Of a stretch of 8,514 nucleotides of DNA, positions 1-5,906 are shown piece after piece. Location: positions 1 to 8,514 of the forward strand of contig CAKRRS010000097.1 in NCBI GenBank assembly GCA_934394665.1, read 5' to 3'. The translations under genes and the position numbers were made by a program. Within the stretch, counting starts at the first letter, position 1, and every line of letters starts with the position of its first letter. A model generated the notes under the pieces. That model made no database searches. It was given only the letters and a program-made list of their open reading frames with translations, and was not told the origin of the DNA. Origin of the DNA: an uncultured Acetatifactor sp. GTDB taxonomy: Bacteria > Bacillota > Clostridia > Lachnospirales > Lachnospiraceae.

Positions 1-107
1 GCTACGTCTGTTTCCGAACAAAGTGTGCTAAAGCACACCGCGATGTCAGCGTTTCTTATATGCAATCGGGGCTACGGTGACAGGTTTGCTTCACTAACTT
101 TCAATTT

Positions 108-137
108 AAAAAGCTACTTGCCAATCTGACAAGTAGC
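108..137 (-). terminator. Rho-independent terminator of the NlpC/P60 gene
   Basis: Read on the minus strand, an 8-bp perfect stem (GCTACTTG with CAAGTAGC, arms at 130-137 and 113-120) encloses a 9-base loop. It is followed directly by five T at 112-108. It lies about 25 bases past the stop codon of the NlpC/P60 gene and is the expected end of that transcript. Confidence 0.8.
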
Positions 138-162
138 CCTTATTTCGCATAACTATCATTAA

Positions 163-1347
163 TTAGAAGATTCTTCTGACTGCCAATACTTTCTTGTAAT
201 CCGCATTAGATACGATAATACCGGTTTTCGCAGTAGAAGCATGCACGATCTGACCGTTGCCGATATACAGTGCCACATGACCGGAATAGCAGATCAGGTC
301 ACCTGCCTGTGCATTGGACAGTCCATCAACAGCGGCACCCTGGCTGCGGTCTGCGGAAGAAGAATGAGGTAAGCTTACACCGAAGTTCGCATAAACACTC
401 ATTACAAATCCGGAACAGTCAGTACCGTTCGTCAGGCTGGAACCACCGTATACATAAGGATTACCTACAAACTGCAATGCATATTCCGCTACAGACTTAC
501 CCATCTCGCTGTCACCGCTTACGGTATAGCTTGCTGTGGAGGAACTGGCGGAAGAACTCTTGCTGCTCTTAGCTGCTTTTGCTGCAGCCGCTGCACGGGC
601 ACGTTCTCTTTCTTCTTTCTCTTTTGCCAGACGTTTTTCTTCTTCCTCTTTGGACTCTGCTTCCACGAACTCCGTATGCAGAGTTACGAAATCGGTAGAA
701 ACCCATCCGAGGCCTTCCTCGGTATCTACCTGTACCCAGCCGTCGGTCTCATCGGATACGACCAGTTCATCCTCGATCGGAACCAGTCCCAGTACAGATG
801 CTTCCATGGAAGGTTCTGTACGTACTTTTAAAGTTGTGGTAGTAACGGTAGCAAGACGGGTACCTACCTTTTTGGCAAGTTCCACTGCTTCTTCACCGGT
901 TACACAATATTCTGCCTTCACGTATCCGGTCACGGAACCGGAAGAAATCTGATACCAGCCGTTCTCTTCTGAAATAAAAAGTCCGACAGAATCATCATAC
1001 AGCTTACCGATGATGTCGCCATCCTCGCTCGGCAAGCTTCTTACATTCACATAATCATTTACCTGAGCAATGACCAGATTCTTAAAAGACTCTTCCTCTG
1101 ATGCATTCGGGGTAGTCGCTGTCTGCTCATCATAAATCACAGTCTCAATAATACTTTCAATCTGTTTTGTACTGTTGGTTCCTGTGGACAGGCTCTCTAA
1201 CTTATTTCCCTTTGCAAGGGTCAGTTCAATACCGCCGCTGGGAAGTACAGATGAAGATGCTGCCGCATCTGCGGTGATATTCATTCCTGATACAGCCATA
1301 ACCGCTGCCATCGTACATACGGTAATTTTAACAGATTTACGAATCAT
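163..1347 (-). CDS. Secreted SH3-domain NlpC/P60 peptidoglycan endopeptidase
   Basis: This is a 394-residue exported cell-wall hydrolase that should cut stem peptides in peptidoglycan (gamma-D-Glu to diamino acid bond is usual for the family). Residues 1-30 form a Sec signal peptide: basic start, hydrophobic core, and an Ala-rich end (ADAAA) that suits signal peptidase I. Two bacterial SH3 domains follow at about 91-148 and 165-223, each with the VNVRS/LKVRTEPS opening strand and a GWY/GWV core. A charged, Ala- and Ser-rich linker spans 225-275 and its first half looks helical. The C-terminal NlpC/P60 domain (about 282-394) shows Cys311 in DCSGF, His357 in GHVALY and His369 in VHA, the expected catalytic Cys-His-His set. 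The start is an ATG preceded by GGAGG with a 5-base spacer. It is monocistronic, with its own promoter and terminator. The exact bond cut is inferred. Confidence 0.93.
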   Translation of the reverse strand: MIRKSVKITVCTMAAVMAVSGMNITADAAASSSVLPSGGIELTLAKGNKLESLSTGTNSTKQIESIIETVIYDEQTATTPNASEEESFKNLVIAQVNDYVNVRSLPSEDGDIIGKLYDDSVGLFISEENGWYQISSGSVTGYVKAEYCVTGEEAVELAKKVGTRLATVTTTTLKVRTEPSMEASVLGLVPIEDELVVSDETDGWVQVDTEEGLGWVSTDFVTLHTEFVEAESKEEEEKRLAKEKEERERARAAAAAKAAKSSKSSSASSSTASYTVSGDSEMGKSVAEYALQFVGNPYVYGGSSLTNGTDCSGFVMSVYANFGVSLPHSSSADRSQGAAVDGLSNAQAGDLICYSGHVALYIGNGQIVHASTAKTGIIVSNADYKKVLAVRRIF

Positions 1348-1404
1348 TCTATCCTCCTGAAACTCTTGGAGCTGTCTCGTTTTCTTTACATTTTCTAATT
1401 ATTT

Positions 1405-1421
1405 GTTACGAATTTGTTACA
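1405..1421 (-). promoter_or_regulatory. WalR-like direct repeat in the 5' leader of the NlpC/P60 gene
   Basis: On the minus strand the sequence reads TGTAAC, five bases, CGTAAC. The known WalR (YycF) box is TGTWAH-N5-TGTWAH, so the spacing is exact and one base of the second half differs. WalRK controls NlpC/P60 and other autolysins in Bacillus, which makes the location suggestive. It lies just downstream of the predicted -10, a position that would favour repression. The match is short and AT-rich, so this is tentative. Confidence 0.35.
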
Positions 1422-1431
1422 TCTGTTAAAA

Positions 1432-1460
1432 AATATATCACGGATAGTACCATTTGTCAA
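1432..1460 (-). promoter_or_regulatory. SigA-type extended -10 promoter of the NlpC/P60 gene
   Basis: On the minus strand a perfect -35 TTGACA (1460-1455) is followed after 17 bases by -10 TATATT (1437-1432), preceded by a TG dinucleotide one base upstream (extended -10). Predicted transcription starts near 1425, leaving a leader of about 78 bases. It is the best promoter match in the window. Confidence 0.8.
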
Positions 1461-1528
1461 CATAGTAAATAAATTGACAAAATTTCCAAAAGTTCCCATT
1501 TTATGCGGCTTTGCGGCTATTTTACAGC

Positions 1529-1557
1529 AAAAGAGCCACCAAGCCGGTGACTCTTTT
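1529..1557 (-). terminator. Terminator after trxB (possibly bidirectional)
   Basis: Twelve-base arms (1529-1540 and 1546-1557) flank a 5-base loop. On the minus strand the one non-Watson-Crick position becomes a G-U pair, whereas on the plus strand it is a C-A mismatch, so the structure suits minus-strand RNA. The stem ends in CTCTTTT, giving a short U run. It lies about 60 bases past the trxB stop, in the 269-base gap before the NlpC/P60 gene. Confidence 0.7.
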
Positions 1558-1616
1558 CTTTTAAAATTCTTCGCTTTTCTTTAAAATATTTTAAGTTTTA
1601 TATTACTTTTCTATGA

Positions 1617-2534
1617 CTATTTCCGAAAACGATTGCAATAGTTTCCTGCACTGACTGCGGCATTGGCGCCGTCTGCCACCGCCGTCACTACCTGGCGCAG
1701 GGGTTTTTTCCGAAGATCTCCGGCGACATAGATGCCCGGTCTGTCCGTCGTGCCGCTCTCATCTGCAGGCACATAACCATCCTCATCGACTTTCACCAAA
1801 CCCTGTAACAATTCCGTATTGGGATGAATACCTACCGCGATAAAGATTCCGGCCACAGACAGGGGCTTCTCTTCCCCGGTTTTCACATTTTTAATCTGCA
1901 GGCTTTCCACCATGTCTTCCCCACAGATTTTCGTCACTACCTGATCGTATAGAATTTCCACATTTTGCAGGCTTTTCAATTCTTCCTGCAATATCATAGC
2001 TCCGCGCAGGCTGTCTCTCCTGTGGATCAGGTACACCTTCTCACAAGTCCGTGCCAGATATATGGCATCTTCCAGTGCCACGTCTCCGCCGCCGACCACA
2101 GCCACCGTTCTTCCGCGGAAGAAAGCGCCGTCGCAGGTAGCGCAATAGGACACTCCCATGCCGTTTAATTCCTCTTCCCCGGGCACTCCCAGTCTGGCAT
2201 GCTCTGCACCGGTCGCAAATATCACTGTCCTCGTCTCCAGTTCACGGTCTCCGGCATAGACGCATTTATAATCGCCGCGCTCTTCCACGCTGTGTACCGT
2301 AGCTTCCAGAAATTCTGCGCCCATTTTTTCCGCATGCTGTCTGAACGTCATTCCCATATCAAATCCACTGATTCCGGGAAGACCCAGATAGTTATCCACT
2401 TCATACGTGTTCAGGATCTGTCCGCCACTCATCGGCTTTTCTTCTATTATAAGTAAGTTCAGTCCTGCTCTCTTTCCGTAGACCGCTGCCGACAATCCTG
2501 CGGGGCCGGACCCTATAATGATCAAATCATACAT
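1617..2534 (-). CDS. trxB: Thioredoxin reductase (NADPH, FAD)
   Basis: This 305-residue cytoplasmic flavoenzyme passes electrons from NADPH to thioredoxin. The FAD site GSGPAGLSAA is at 8-17. The redox-active pair is Cys131 and Cys134 in CATCDG. The NADPH fold has GGGDVALEDA at 148-157 and HRRDSLR at 171-177, whose arginines bind the NADPH 2'-phosphate. The C-terminal FAD motif reads GIYVAGD, then RQVVTAVADGANAA. Length and motif order are normal for low-molecular-weight TrxR, and no key residue is missing. The ATG start has GAGGAG about 8 bases upstream. No thioredoxin gene is next to it. A weak promoter (TTGAAC near 2640 with a TATATG-like -10) may lie in the divergent spacer. The plain TrxR call is well supported, although ferredoxin-linked relatives share this fold. 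Confidence 0.95.
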   Translation of the reverse strand: MYDLIIIGSGPAGLSAAVYGKRAGLNLLIIEEKPMSGGQILNTYEVDNYLGLPGISGFDMGMTFRQHAEKMGAEFLEATVHSVEERGDYKCVYAGDRELETRTVIFATGAEHARLGVPGEEELNGMGVSYCATCDGAFFRGRTVAVVGGGDVALEDAIYLARTCEKVYLIHRRDSLRGAMILQEELKSLQNVEILYDQVVTKICGEDMVESLQIKNVKTGEEKPLSVAGIFIAVGIHPNTELLQGLVKVDEDGYVPADESGTTDRPGIYVAGDLRKKPLRQVVTAVADGANAAVSAGNYCNRFRK

Positions 2535-2625
2535 AAACTTTTCTCCTCGTTCTTACGTTGTTCTTTGCAGTTTTCGACATTTGTTTTATCGTCTCGTCCA
2601 TGTAATTTCCCATATAACCTTTTTC

Positions 2626-2672
2626 AGTGTAACAGTTCAACTATGGAAAAGCAAGACCATCTGTGTTACACT
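2626..2672. repeat. Inverted repeat AGTGTAACA / TGTTACACT in the trxB-dehydrogenase spacer
   Basis: Two perfect 9-base inverted arms sit at 2626-2634 and 2664-2672, about 38 bases centre to centre. They lie in the 292-base divergent region between trxB and the dehydrogenase gene. The left arm overlaps the candidate trxB -35/-10 spacer. The separation and placement fit a pair of operators rather than an RNA hairpin, but no regulator is identified. Apart from this, the spacer (2535-2826) shows only weak promoter-like sequence. Confidence 0.45.
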
Positions 2673-2826
2673 CATTTTGTGACGGTTTAAAAGGTCAAAC
2701 GAAACCTCACATAATTTCTCACAGTTCCGCAGAACATTAGCAAAACAAGTTTATATTAAAATCAGATCATAGGAAGTGACCCGGCTTTATTCATAAAAGT
2801 TGCTTTCTATTAGAAAGGATGCCTAC

Positions 2827-3561
2827 ATGAATACCTCTTTTGACGCTCCCCTGGCACTGGTCACCGGCGCTTCCCGCGGCATCGGCAAAGCCATTGCGGA
2901 AGTCCTGGCCGAAGCCGGTTACAATTTAATTCTCACCTGCAGTCATACTCTTGCAGAGCTTCAAACGGCTGCCGCTTCCTTAGAAGAAAAATATGACATC
3001 ACCTGTACCGCTGTAGCGGCGGATGCCTCAGATCCTGCTGCCGTTGAAAAAATATATGTCTCTCTGGACCATCTGGATGTACTGGTCAATAATGCCGGAA
3101 TCTCCTACATCGGCCTACTCTCGGATATGAGTATCGCGGAATGGCAGCGCGTCCTGAACACGAATCTAAGCTCCTGCTTCTATACCTGCCGGCTTGCAGT
3201 TCCTCTGATGTTGCAAAAGCACAGTGGGCGCATTATCAACATCTCCTCCGTCTGGGGAAATGTGGGAGCGTCCATGGAGGTAGCCTATTCCGCCTCCAAG
3301 GGTGGCGTGAACAGCTTTACAAAAGCTCTGGCCAAAGAGCTGGCCCCCAGCAACATTCAGGTCAACGCCATCTCCTGCGGAGTCATTGACACTGCCATGA
3401 ACCATTGCTTCTCCCCCGAGGAAATGGACACTCTCCGGGAAGAGATCCCCGCCGACCGCCTGGGACAGCCGGAGGAAGTGGCAAAACTCGTCCTCCAGCT
3501 GATCCAGGCGCCGGCCTATCTCACCGGTCAGATCCTCACTCTTGACGGAGGCTGGCAATAA
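2827..3561 (+). CDS. Short-chain dehydrogenase/reductase, FabG-like (YmfI / EF-P 5-aminopentanone reductase type)
   Basis: This is a 244-residue NADPH-dependent SDR. The cofactor motif TGASRGIG is at 13-20, NNAG at 88-91, and the catalytic Ser141-Tyr154-Lys158 set sits in ISSVWGNVGAS and YSASKGG. It ends with the usual LDGGWQ. The start at 2827 is chosen because AGAAAGGA lies 7 bases upstream; the frame also extends back to a TTG at 2800 that has no ribosome site. The stretch SVWGNVGASMEVAYSASKG matches what I know of the YmfI group, which reduces 5-aminopentanone on the conserved lysine of elongation factor P; FabG 3-oxoacyl-ACP reductase is the main alternative. No fab or efp gene is adjacent to decide this. 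It is the only plus-strand gene, divergent from trxB and convergent with a small gene whose stop lies inside its last codons. Confidence 0.9.
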   Translation: MNTSFDAPLALVTGASRGIGKAIAEVLAEAGYNLILTCSHTLAELQTAAASLEEKYDITCTAVAADASDPAAVEKIYVSLDHLDVLVNNAGISYIGLLSDMSIAEWQRVLNTNLSSCFYTCRLAVPLMLQKHSGRIINISSVWGNVGASMEVAYSASKGGVNSFTKALAKELAPSNIQVNAISCGVIDTAMNHCFSPEEMDTLREEIPADRLGQPEEVAKLVLQLIQAPAYLTGQILTLDGGWQ

Positions 3562-3790
3562 CGCTCTCCGCCGATTCTCCCGGTACTAATGATGCCACGA
3601 TCCTCTCCATTTCTTCTTTGGATCCGGCATCACGGCACCGCAGAATCAGATGCTCCTTCTCCGTCTCCGTCAAAACCGCATACCCCTGCATGGCCGCTTC
3701 GTTCATGGCAAGTGCCAACCCAAACCCTGTCGGTAATTCGCTCATCGGAAATGGTTCTGTACCACCCGATGCTCCGTTTAATCCATCCAT
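3536..3790 (-). CDS. Small conserved-looking protein of unknown function (84 aa)
   Basis: I cannot assign a function. The 84-residue product has a Gly-rich start, then SELPTGFGLALAMNE (17-31), then two likely helices: one around the ETEKEHLILRCRDA stretch and one around SKEEMERIVASLV. It has no signal peptide, membrane segment or cysteine motif. The arrangement (LPxGFGxALAxN, then a helix, then a SKEEM helix) is one I associate from memory with small uncharacterised Clostridia proteins. Evidence for being real: an ATG preceded by AAGGAGGA with about 9 bases of spacing, protein-like composition, and a palindrome just upstream. An internal Met16 is a weaker start. Its last 26 bases overlap the 3' end of the dehydrogenase gene on the other strand, so the two transcripts are antisense there. 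Confidence 0.75.
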   Translation of the reverse strand: MDGLNGASGGTEPFPMSELPTGFGLALAMNEAAMQGYAVLTETEKEHLILRCRDAGSKEEMERIVASLVPGESAESVIASLRQE

Positions 3791-3807
3791 AGTCAGTCTC
3801 CTCCTTA

Positions 3808-3822
3808 AAAAGTGTCACTTTT
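3808..3822. promoter_or_regulatory. Perfect palindrome AAAAGTG-T-CACTTTT upstream of the 84-aa gene
   Basis: Seven-base inverted arms flank a single central base, immediately upstream of the AAGGAGG ribosome site of the small gene. A one-base centre cannot form a normal RNA loop, so a protein operator is more likely than a hairpin. The nine bases AAAGTGTCA recur at 3925-3933 in the same 258-base gap (3791-4048), which fits a second half-site. No regulator is known from the sequence. Confidence 0.45.
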
Positions 3823-3970
3823 GCAATACAGTTATATGTCCTGCCTTGCTTCTTATTTTTCATTTCACTTTTTAGTCTGTGCGAAAACAGTCTGATCTAT
3901 GTACCGAAGAATATAGCGTACTTCAAAGTGTCATGGTGATTTCAATACATTTCTCAATATAGTTATAATA

Positions 3971-4040
3971 AAAAAGTCGCCGGAAAATACAGATACACAA
4001 CTTTTCATGTTTCCTGCATTATATCATCCGGAGACTTTTT
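3971..4040 (-). terminator. Long-loop hairpin ending in a T run, after the HD gene
   Basis: AAAAAGTC at 3971-3978 pairs with GACTTTTT at 4033-4040, and after one mismatch CCGGA pairs with TCCGG. About 42 bases lie between the arms. Read on the minus strand it starts 8 bases past the HD gene stop and ends in a T run, as expected for a terminator closing the run of genes from MATE to HD. The large loop is unusual for an intrinsic terminator and could hold further structure. Confidence 0.55.
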
Positions 4041-4048
4041 ATGTCTCA

Positions 4049-4891
4049 TTACTTATTTTCCAAATAGAAATGCATATGCTCTCTGATATGCTCAAATTGC
4101 TTCCTGGTCTGAGGATTTTCAGATTCGAAATTCATCAGCTTATCCAAATATCCCTGCCGCTGCACGATTCGACAGCTCTCCGGATAGACCAGTTCATACA
4201 CCAGAGAAATATGTCCCACCACGTTATCCACTGCCGTCTTTTTCAGGGAACGCAGTACCGCATGCTCTTCATCAAAGCTTTCCATGACTTCGGGCGTTAC
4301 TTCTTCCCGATACAGGACTTCTGTGCTGACATTGTAGATTTCTTCCAACGGGAATTCCACGTTCACTTTCAGGATATCAATTTTGTCTGCATCACGCAAA
4401 ATATTGCAAAACATTGCCGTCCGCTCATCCAGTCCTTCCGGAATCCGGTAGGCGCTATGATAAAATACTGCAGTCCACAACAACTGATCCTCTGTATCAT
4501 CTTCTGCAAAATCACGGATCGTAATCCCGGCATCTGCCCGGATTCCTGCCGGCAGACTCTCTTCGTTTCCTGCCTTCAGACCGACTTGCCGCTCCCATGT
4601 CTCGCCGAAGAGAATCCTGGCTCCGTATTTTGCATGGTCAATCGAAACCGCATCCGCAAATGTCCCATAGACTCTCTGCTGTTCAAACCGTCCCACATCA
4701 TGAAGCAGACCGCTCAGCCATGCGATATCCACCTCTTCTTCCGACAGATGCAGGGACTTTGCAATCTGCTGACACAGTCCGCAGACCCGGTAGGTATGTT
4801 CTATTTTCAGGCGGATCATATCACGGCTGCTGTCGTAACGATCTGTATATTCTTTAAAAGCCGCCAAGGCTTTTTCTCTGTCAATTTTCAT
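4049..4891 (-). CDS. HD-domain phosphohydrolase, function unassigned
   Basis: A 280-residue soluble, all-helical HD protein. The metal-binding pattern is visible: His32 in EHTYRV, His64-Asp65 in LLHDVGRF, His86 in IDHAKYG, His145 in FYHSAYR, and Asp167/Asp169 in LRDADKID. Such proteins cleave phosphate from nucleotides or cyclic nucleotides; the substrate here cannot be told. The frame extends back to a GTG at 4915 with ATGs at 4903 and 4897. I chose 4891 because GAGG lies 6 bases upstream and the MKIDREKA start resembles family N-termini as I know them. The extra upstream residues (RAEMRMK) look non-conserved. It is the last gene of the minus-strand run, 133 bases after yhfC, and is followed by a candidate terminator. 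Confidence 0.88.
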   Translation of the reverse strand: MKIDREKALAAFKEYTDRYDSSRDMIRLKIEHTYRVCGLCQQIAKSLHLSEEEVDIAWLSGLLHDVGRFEQQRVYGTFADAVSIDHAKYGARILFGETWERQVGLKAGNEESLPAGIRADAGITIRDFAEDDTEDQLLWTAVFYHSAYRIPEGLDERTAMFCNILRDADKIDILKVNVEFPLEEIYNVSTEVLYREEVTPEVMESFDEEHAVLRSLKKTAVDNVVGHISLVYELVYPESCRIVQRQGYLDKLMNFESENPQTRKQFEHIREHMHFYLENK

Positions 4892-5024
4892 TTTCATCCT
4901 CATTTCTGCGCGCACTCCGGCTCATACCTGTCAACTTTAGCCAAACCACAGTGTATGCCTCATTGCCGTCTTCCTTTTCAATGAACTTTTCTAATACCTT
5001 GCTTCCTACGCCTAAGCCCGGATT
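4881..5024 (-). other. Open frame after the yhfC stop, possible acetyltransferase remnant
   Basis: Directly after the yhfC TAA the same frame stays open for 47 codons and ends at a TGA inside the start of the HD gene. The peptide begins NPGLGVGSKVLEKFIE and continues to AYTVVWLKL. This resembles the GNAT motif A (x-x-G-x-G-x followed by a helix) and a following strand. It has no good start codon or ribosome site, so it is probably not translated alone. It may be a decayed gene fragment or chance. Confidence 0.25.
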
Positions 5025-5822
5025 TTACTTGCTCATTTTATACAACAATTTATAAATAGCCGCACAGATACCTGCCACGACGACTAACAGTCCCAGTTCC
5101 AATGCCCATGTAGGAAGCGCGGAGGCACACACCACCGTCAGGAAATCCACTGCAAAGTGAATTCCGAAGGCTGCCGCAAGATGCAGCTTTTTCCCCGTTT
5201 TCACTGCACTGTACACAAGAACAGACAAGCCGATCTGCAGTGCAATCGCAATCATTCTCTCCACCGGCGCGAGGTAGAACTGATAGGCAGGTGTTGTCCA
5301 GAGGACAGAGAGCTGCTGATAGGTCAGTTCCTGCTGCGCAGGCTCCAGTGCCGTCATCGTCTTCTCCATCAGTCCACCGTTGATCATGGCTGCTGTGAGG
5401 AGATTACTCATAGAAGACATCCCCAGGATCAGGAATGCTTCGATTCCACCATGACCGGCACCGTACATCAGTGCATTTTCGCGAGTCAGATGCTTTTTCA
5501 GGCAGAACTTCATGGCAATCCACCGGCCGGTCTCCTCGAACAGAGCCGCTGCCAGTCCGCCATAGATTCCGTACAGCCAGATATTATCCTGCAATACGCT
5601 TCCTGTGGCTGTCAGGACAACCATATGTAAAATCTGCTCCAGTATCATTGCAAATCCCACAAAAATACCGCAGCCAATAAAAAATGCCGGCACCCACGCC
5701 TTTGTCTTTTTGTGGATAAATACACATAAAAATATAGGCAAAACCACAGATAATAACAGCGATACCACCATTCCTGCCATACTTGCACCGCTTACGGTTC
5801 CCCATTGCATTGCTGTTTCCAT
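5025..5822 (-). CDS. yhfC: YhfC-family glutamic-type intramembrane protease
   Basis: A 265-residue multi-pass membrane protein with about seven hydrophobic segments (near 16-37, 44-70, 84-105, 124-150, 188-207, 214-232 and 239-260). The likely active site is Glu96-Glu97 with Arg100 in LFEETGRW, His124 in GAGHGGIEAF (with Glu128), and His222 in FGIHFAVDF. This arrangement matches the YhfC branch related to CPBP/Abi (CAAX-type) membrane proteases. Substrates are unknown. The frame runs back to an ATG at 5837 that lacks a ribosome site. I use the ATG at 5822, which has GGAG 9 bases upstream. It follows the rdgB-like gene by 84 bases on the same strand, with a small inverted repeat in the gap. 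Family call is confident; physiological role is not known. Confidence 0.88.
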   Translation of the reverse strand: METAMQWGTVSGASMAGMVVSLLLSVVLPIFLCVFIHKKTKAWVPAFFIGCGIFVGFAMILEQILHMVVLTATGSVLQDNIWLYGIYGGLAAALFEETGRWIAMKFCLKKHLTRENALMYGAGHGGIEAFLILGMSSMSNLLTAAMINGGLMEKTMTALEPAQQELTYQQLSVLWTTPAYQFYLAPVERMIAIALQIGLSVLVYSAVKTGKKLHLAAAFGIHFAVDFLTVVCASALPTWALELGLLVVVAGICAAIYKLLYKMSK

Positions 5823-5842
5823 ATTTGTTCTCTCCATTCCGA

Positions 5843-5869
5843 GTACATTGCTACTCTTGGTAAATGTAC
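5843..5869. repeat. Inverted repeat GTACATT / AATGTAC upstream of yhfC
   Basis: Perfect 7-base arms (5843-5849 and 5863-5869), with three more pairs possible around a bulge, lie 20 bases upstream of the chosen yhfC start, between rdgB-like and yhfC. There is no T run after it on the minus strand, so it is not a standard terminator. It could be an operator or a leader hairpin affecting yhfC translation. Confidence 0.35.
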
Positions 5870-5906
5870 ATACCTCTCATAATAAACTCCAAAATTCAAG
5901 TACTTC

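Noticed and set aside
1..129. Plus-strand frame open from the left edge for 42 codons, ending in TGA
   Set aside because: It ends inside the terminator hairpin, lies in a region full of small inverted repeats, and the peptide shows no recognisable domain. Without the upstream sequence it cannot be supported as a gene end.
536..952. Plus-strand frame (138 codons), Ser- and Ala-rich
   Set aside because: It is the mirror of the low-complexity linker and SH3 region of the NlpC/P60 gene; the repeats in it come from that linker.
2800..2826. Earlier TTG start for the dehydrogenase
   Set aside because: There is no ribosome site before it; the AGAAAGGA motif inside this stretch serves the ATG at 2827.
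3630..3863. Minus-strand frame (77 codons) overlapping the 84-aa gene
   Set aside because: It is out of frame with the better gene, has no ribosome site, and reads through the palindrome and the ribosome site of its neighbour.
4007..4984. Long plus-strand frame (325 codons) opposite the HD gene
   Set aside because: It is antisense to a clear HD-domain protein, has a Phe-, His- and Cys-rich composition typical of a mirrored frame, and lacks a ribosome site.
5157..5630. Plus-strand frame (157 codons) opposite yhfC
   Set aside because: It is antisense to the well-supported membrane protease, and its His-, Cys- and Arg-rich composition is typical of a shadow frame.
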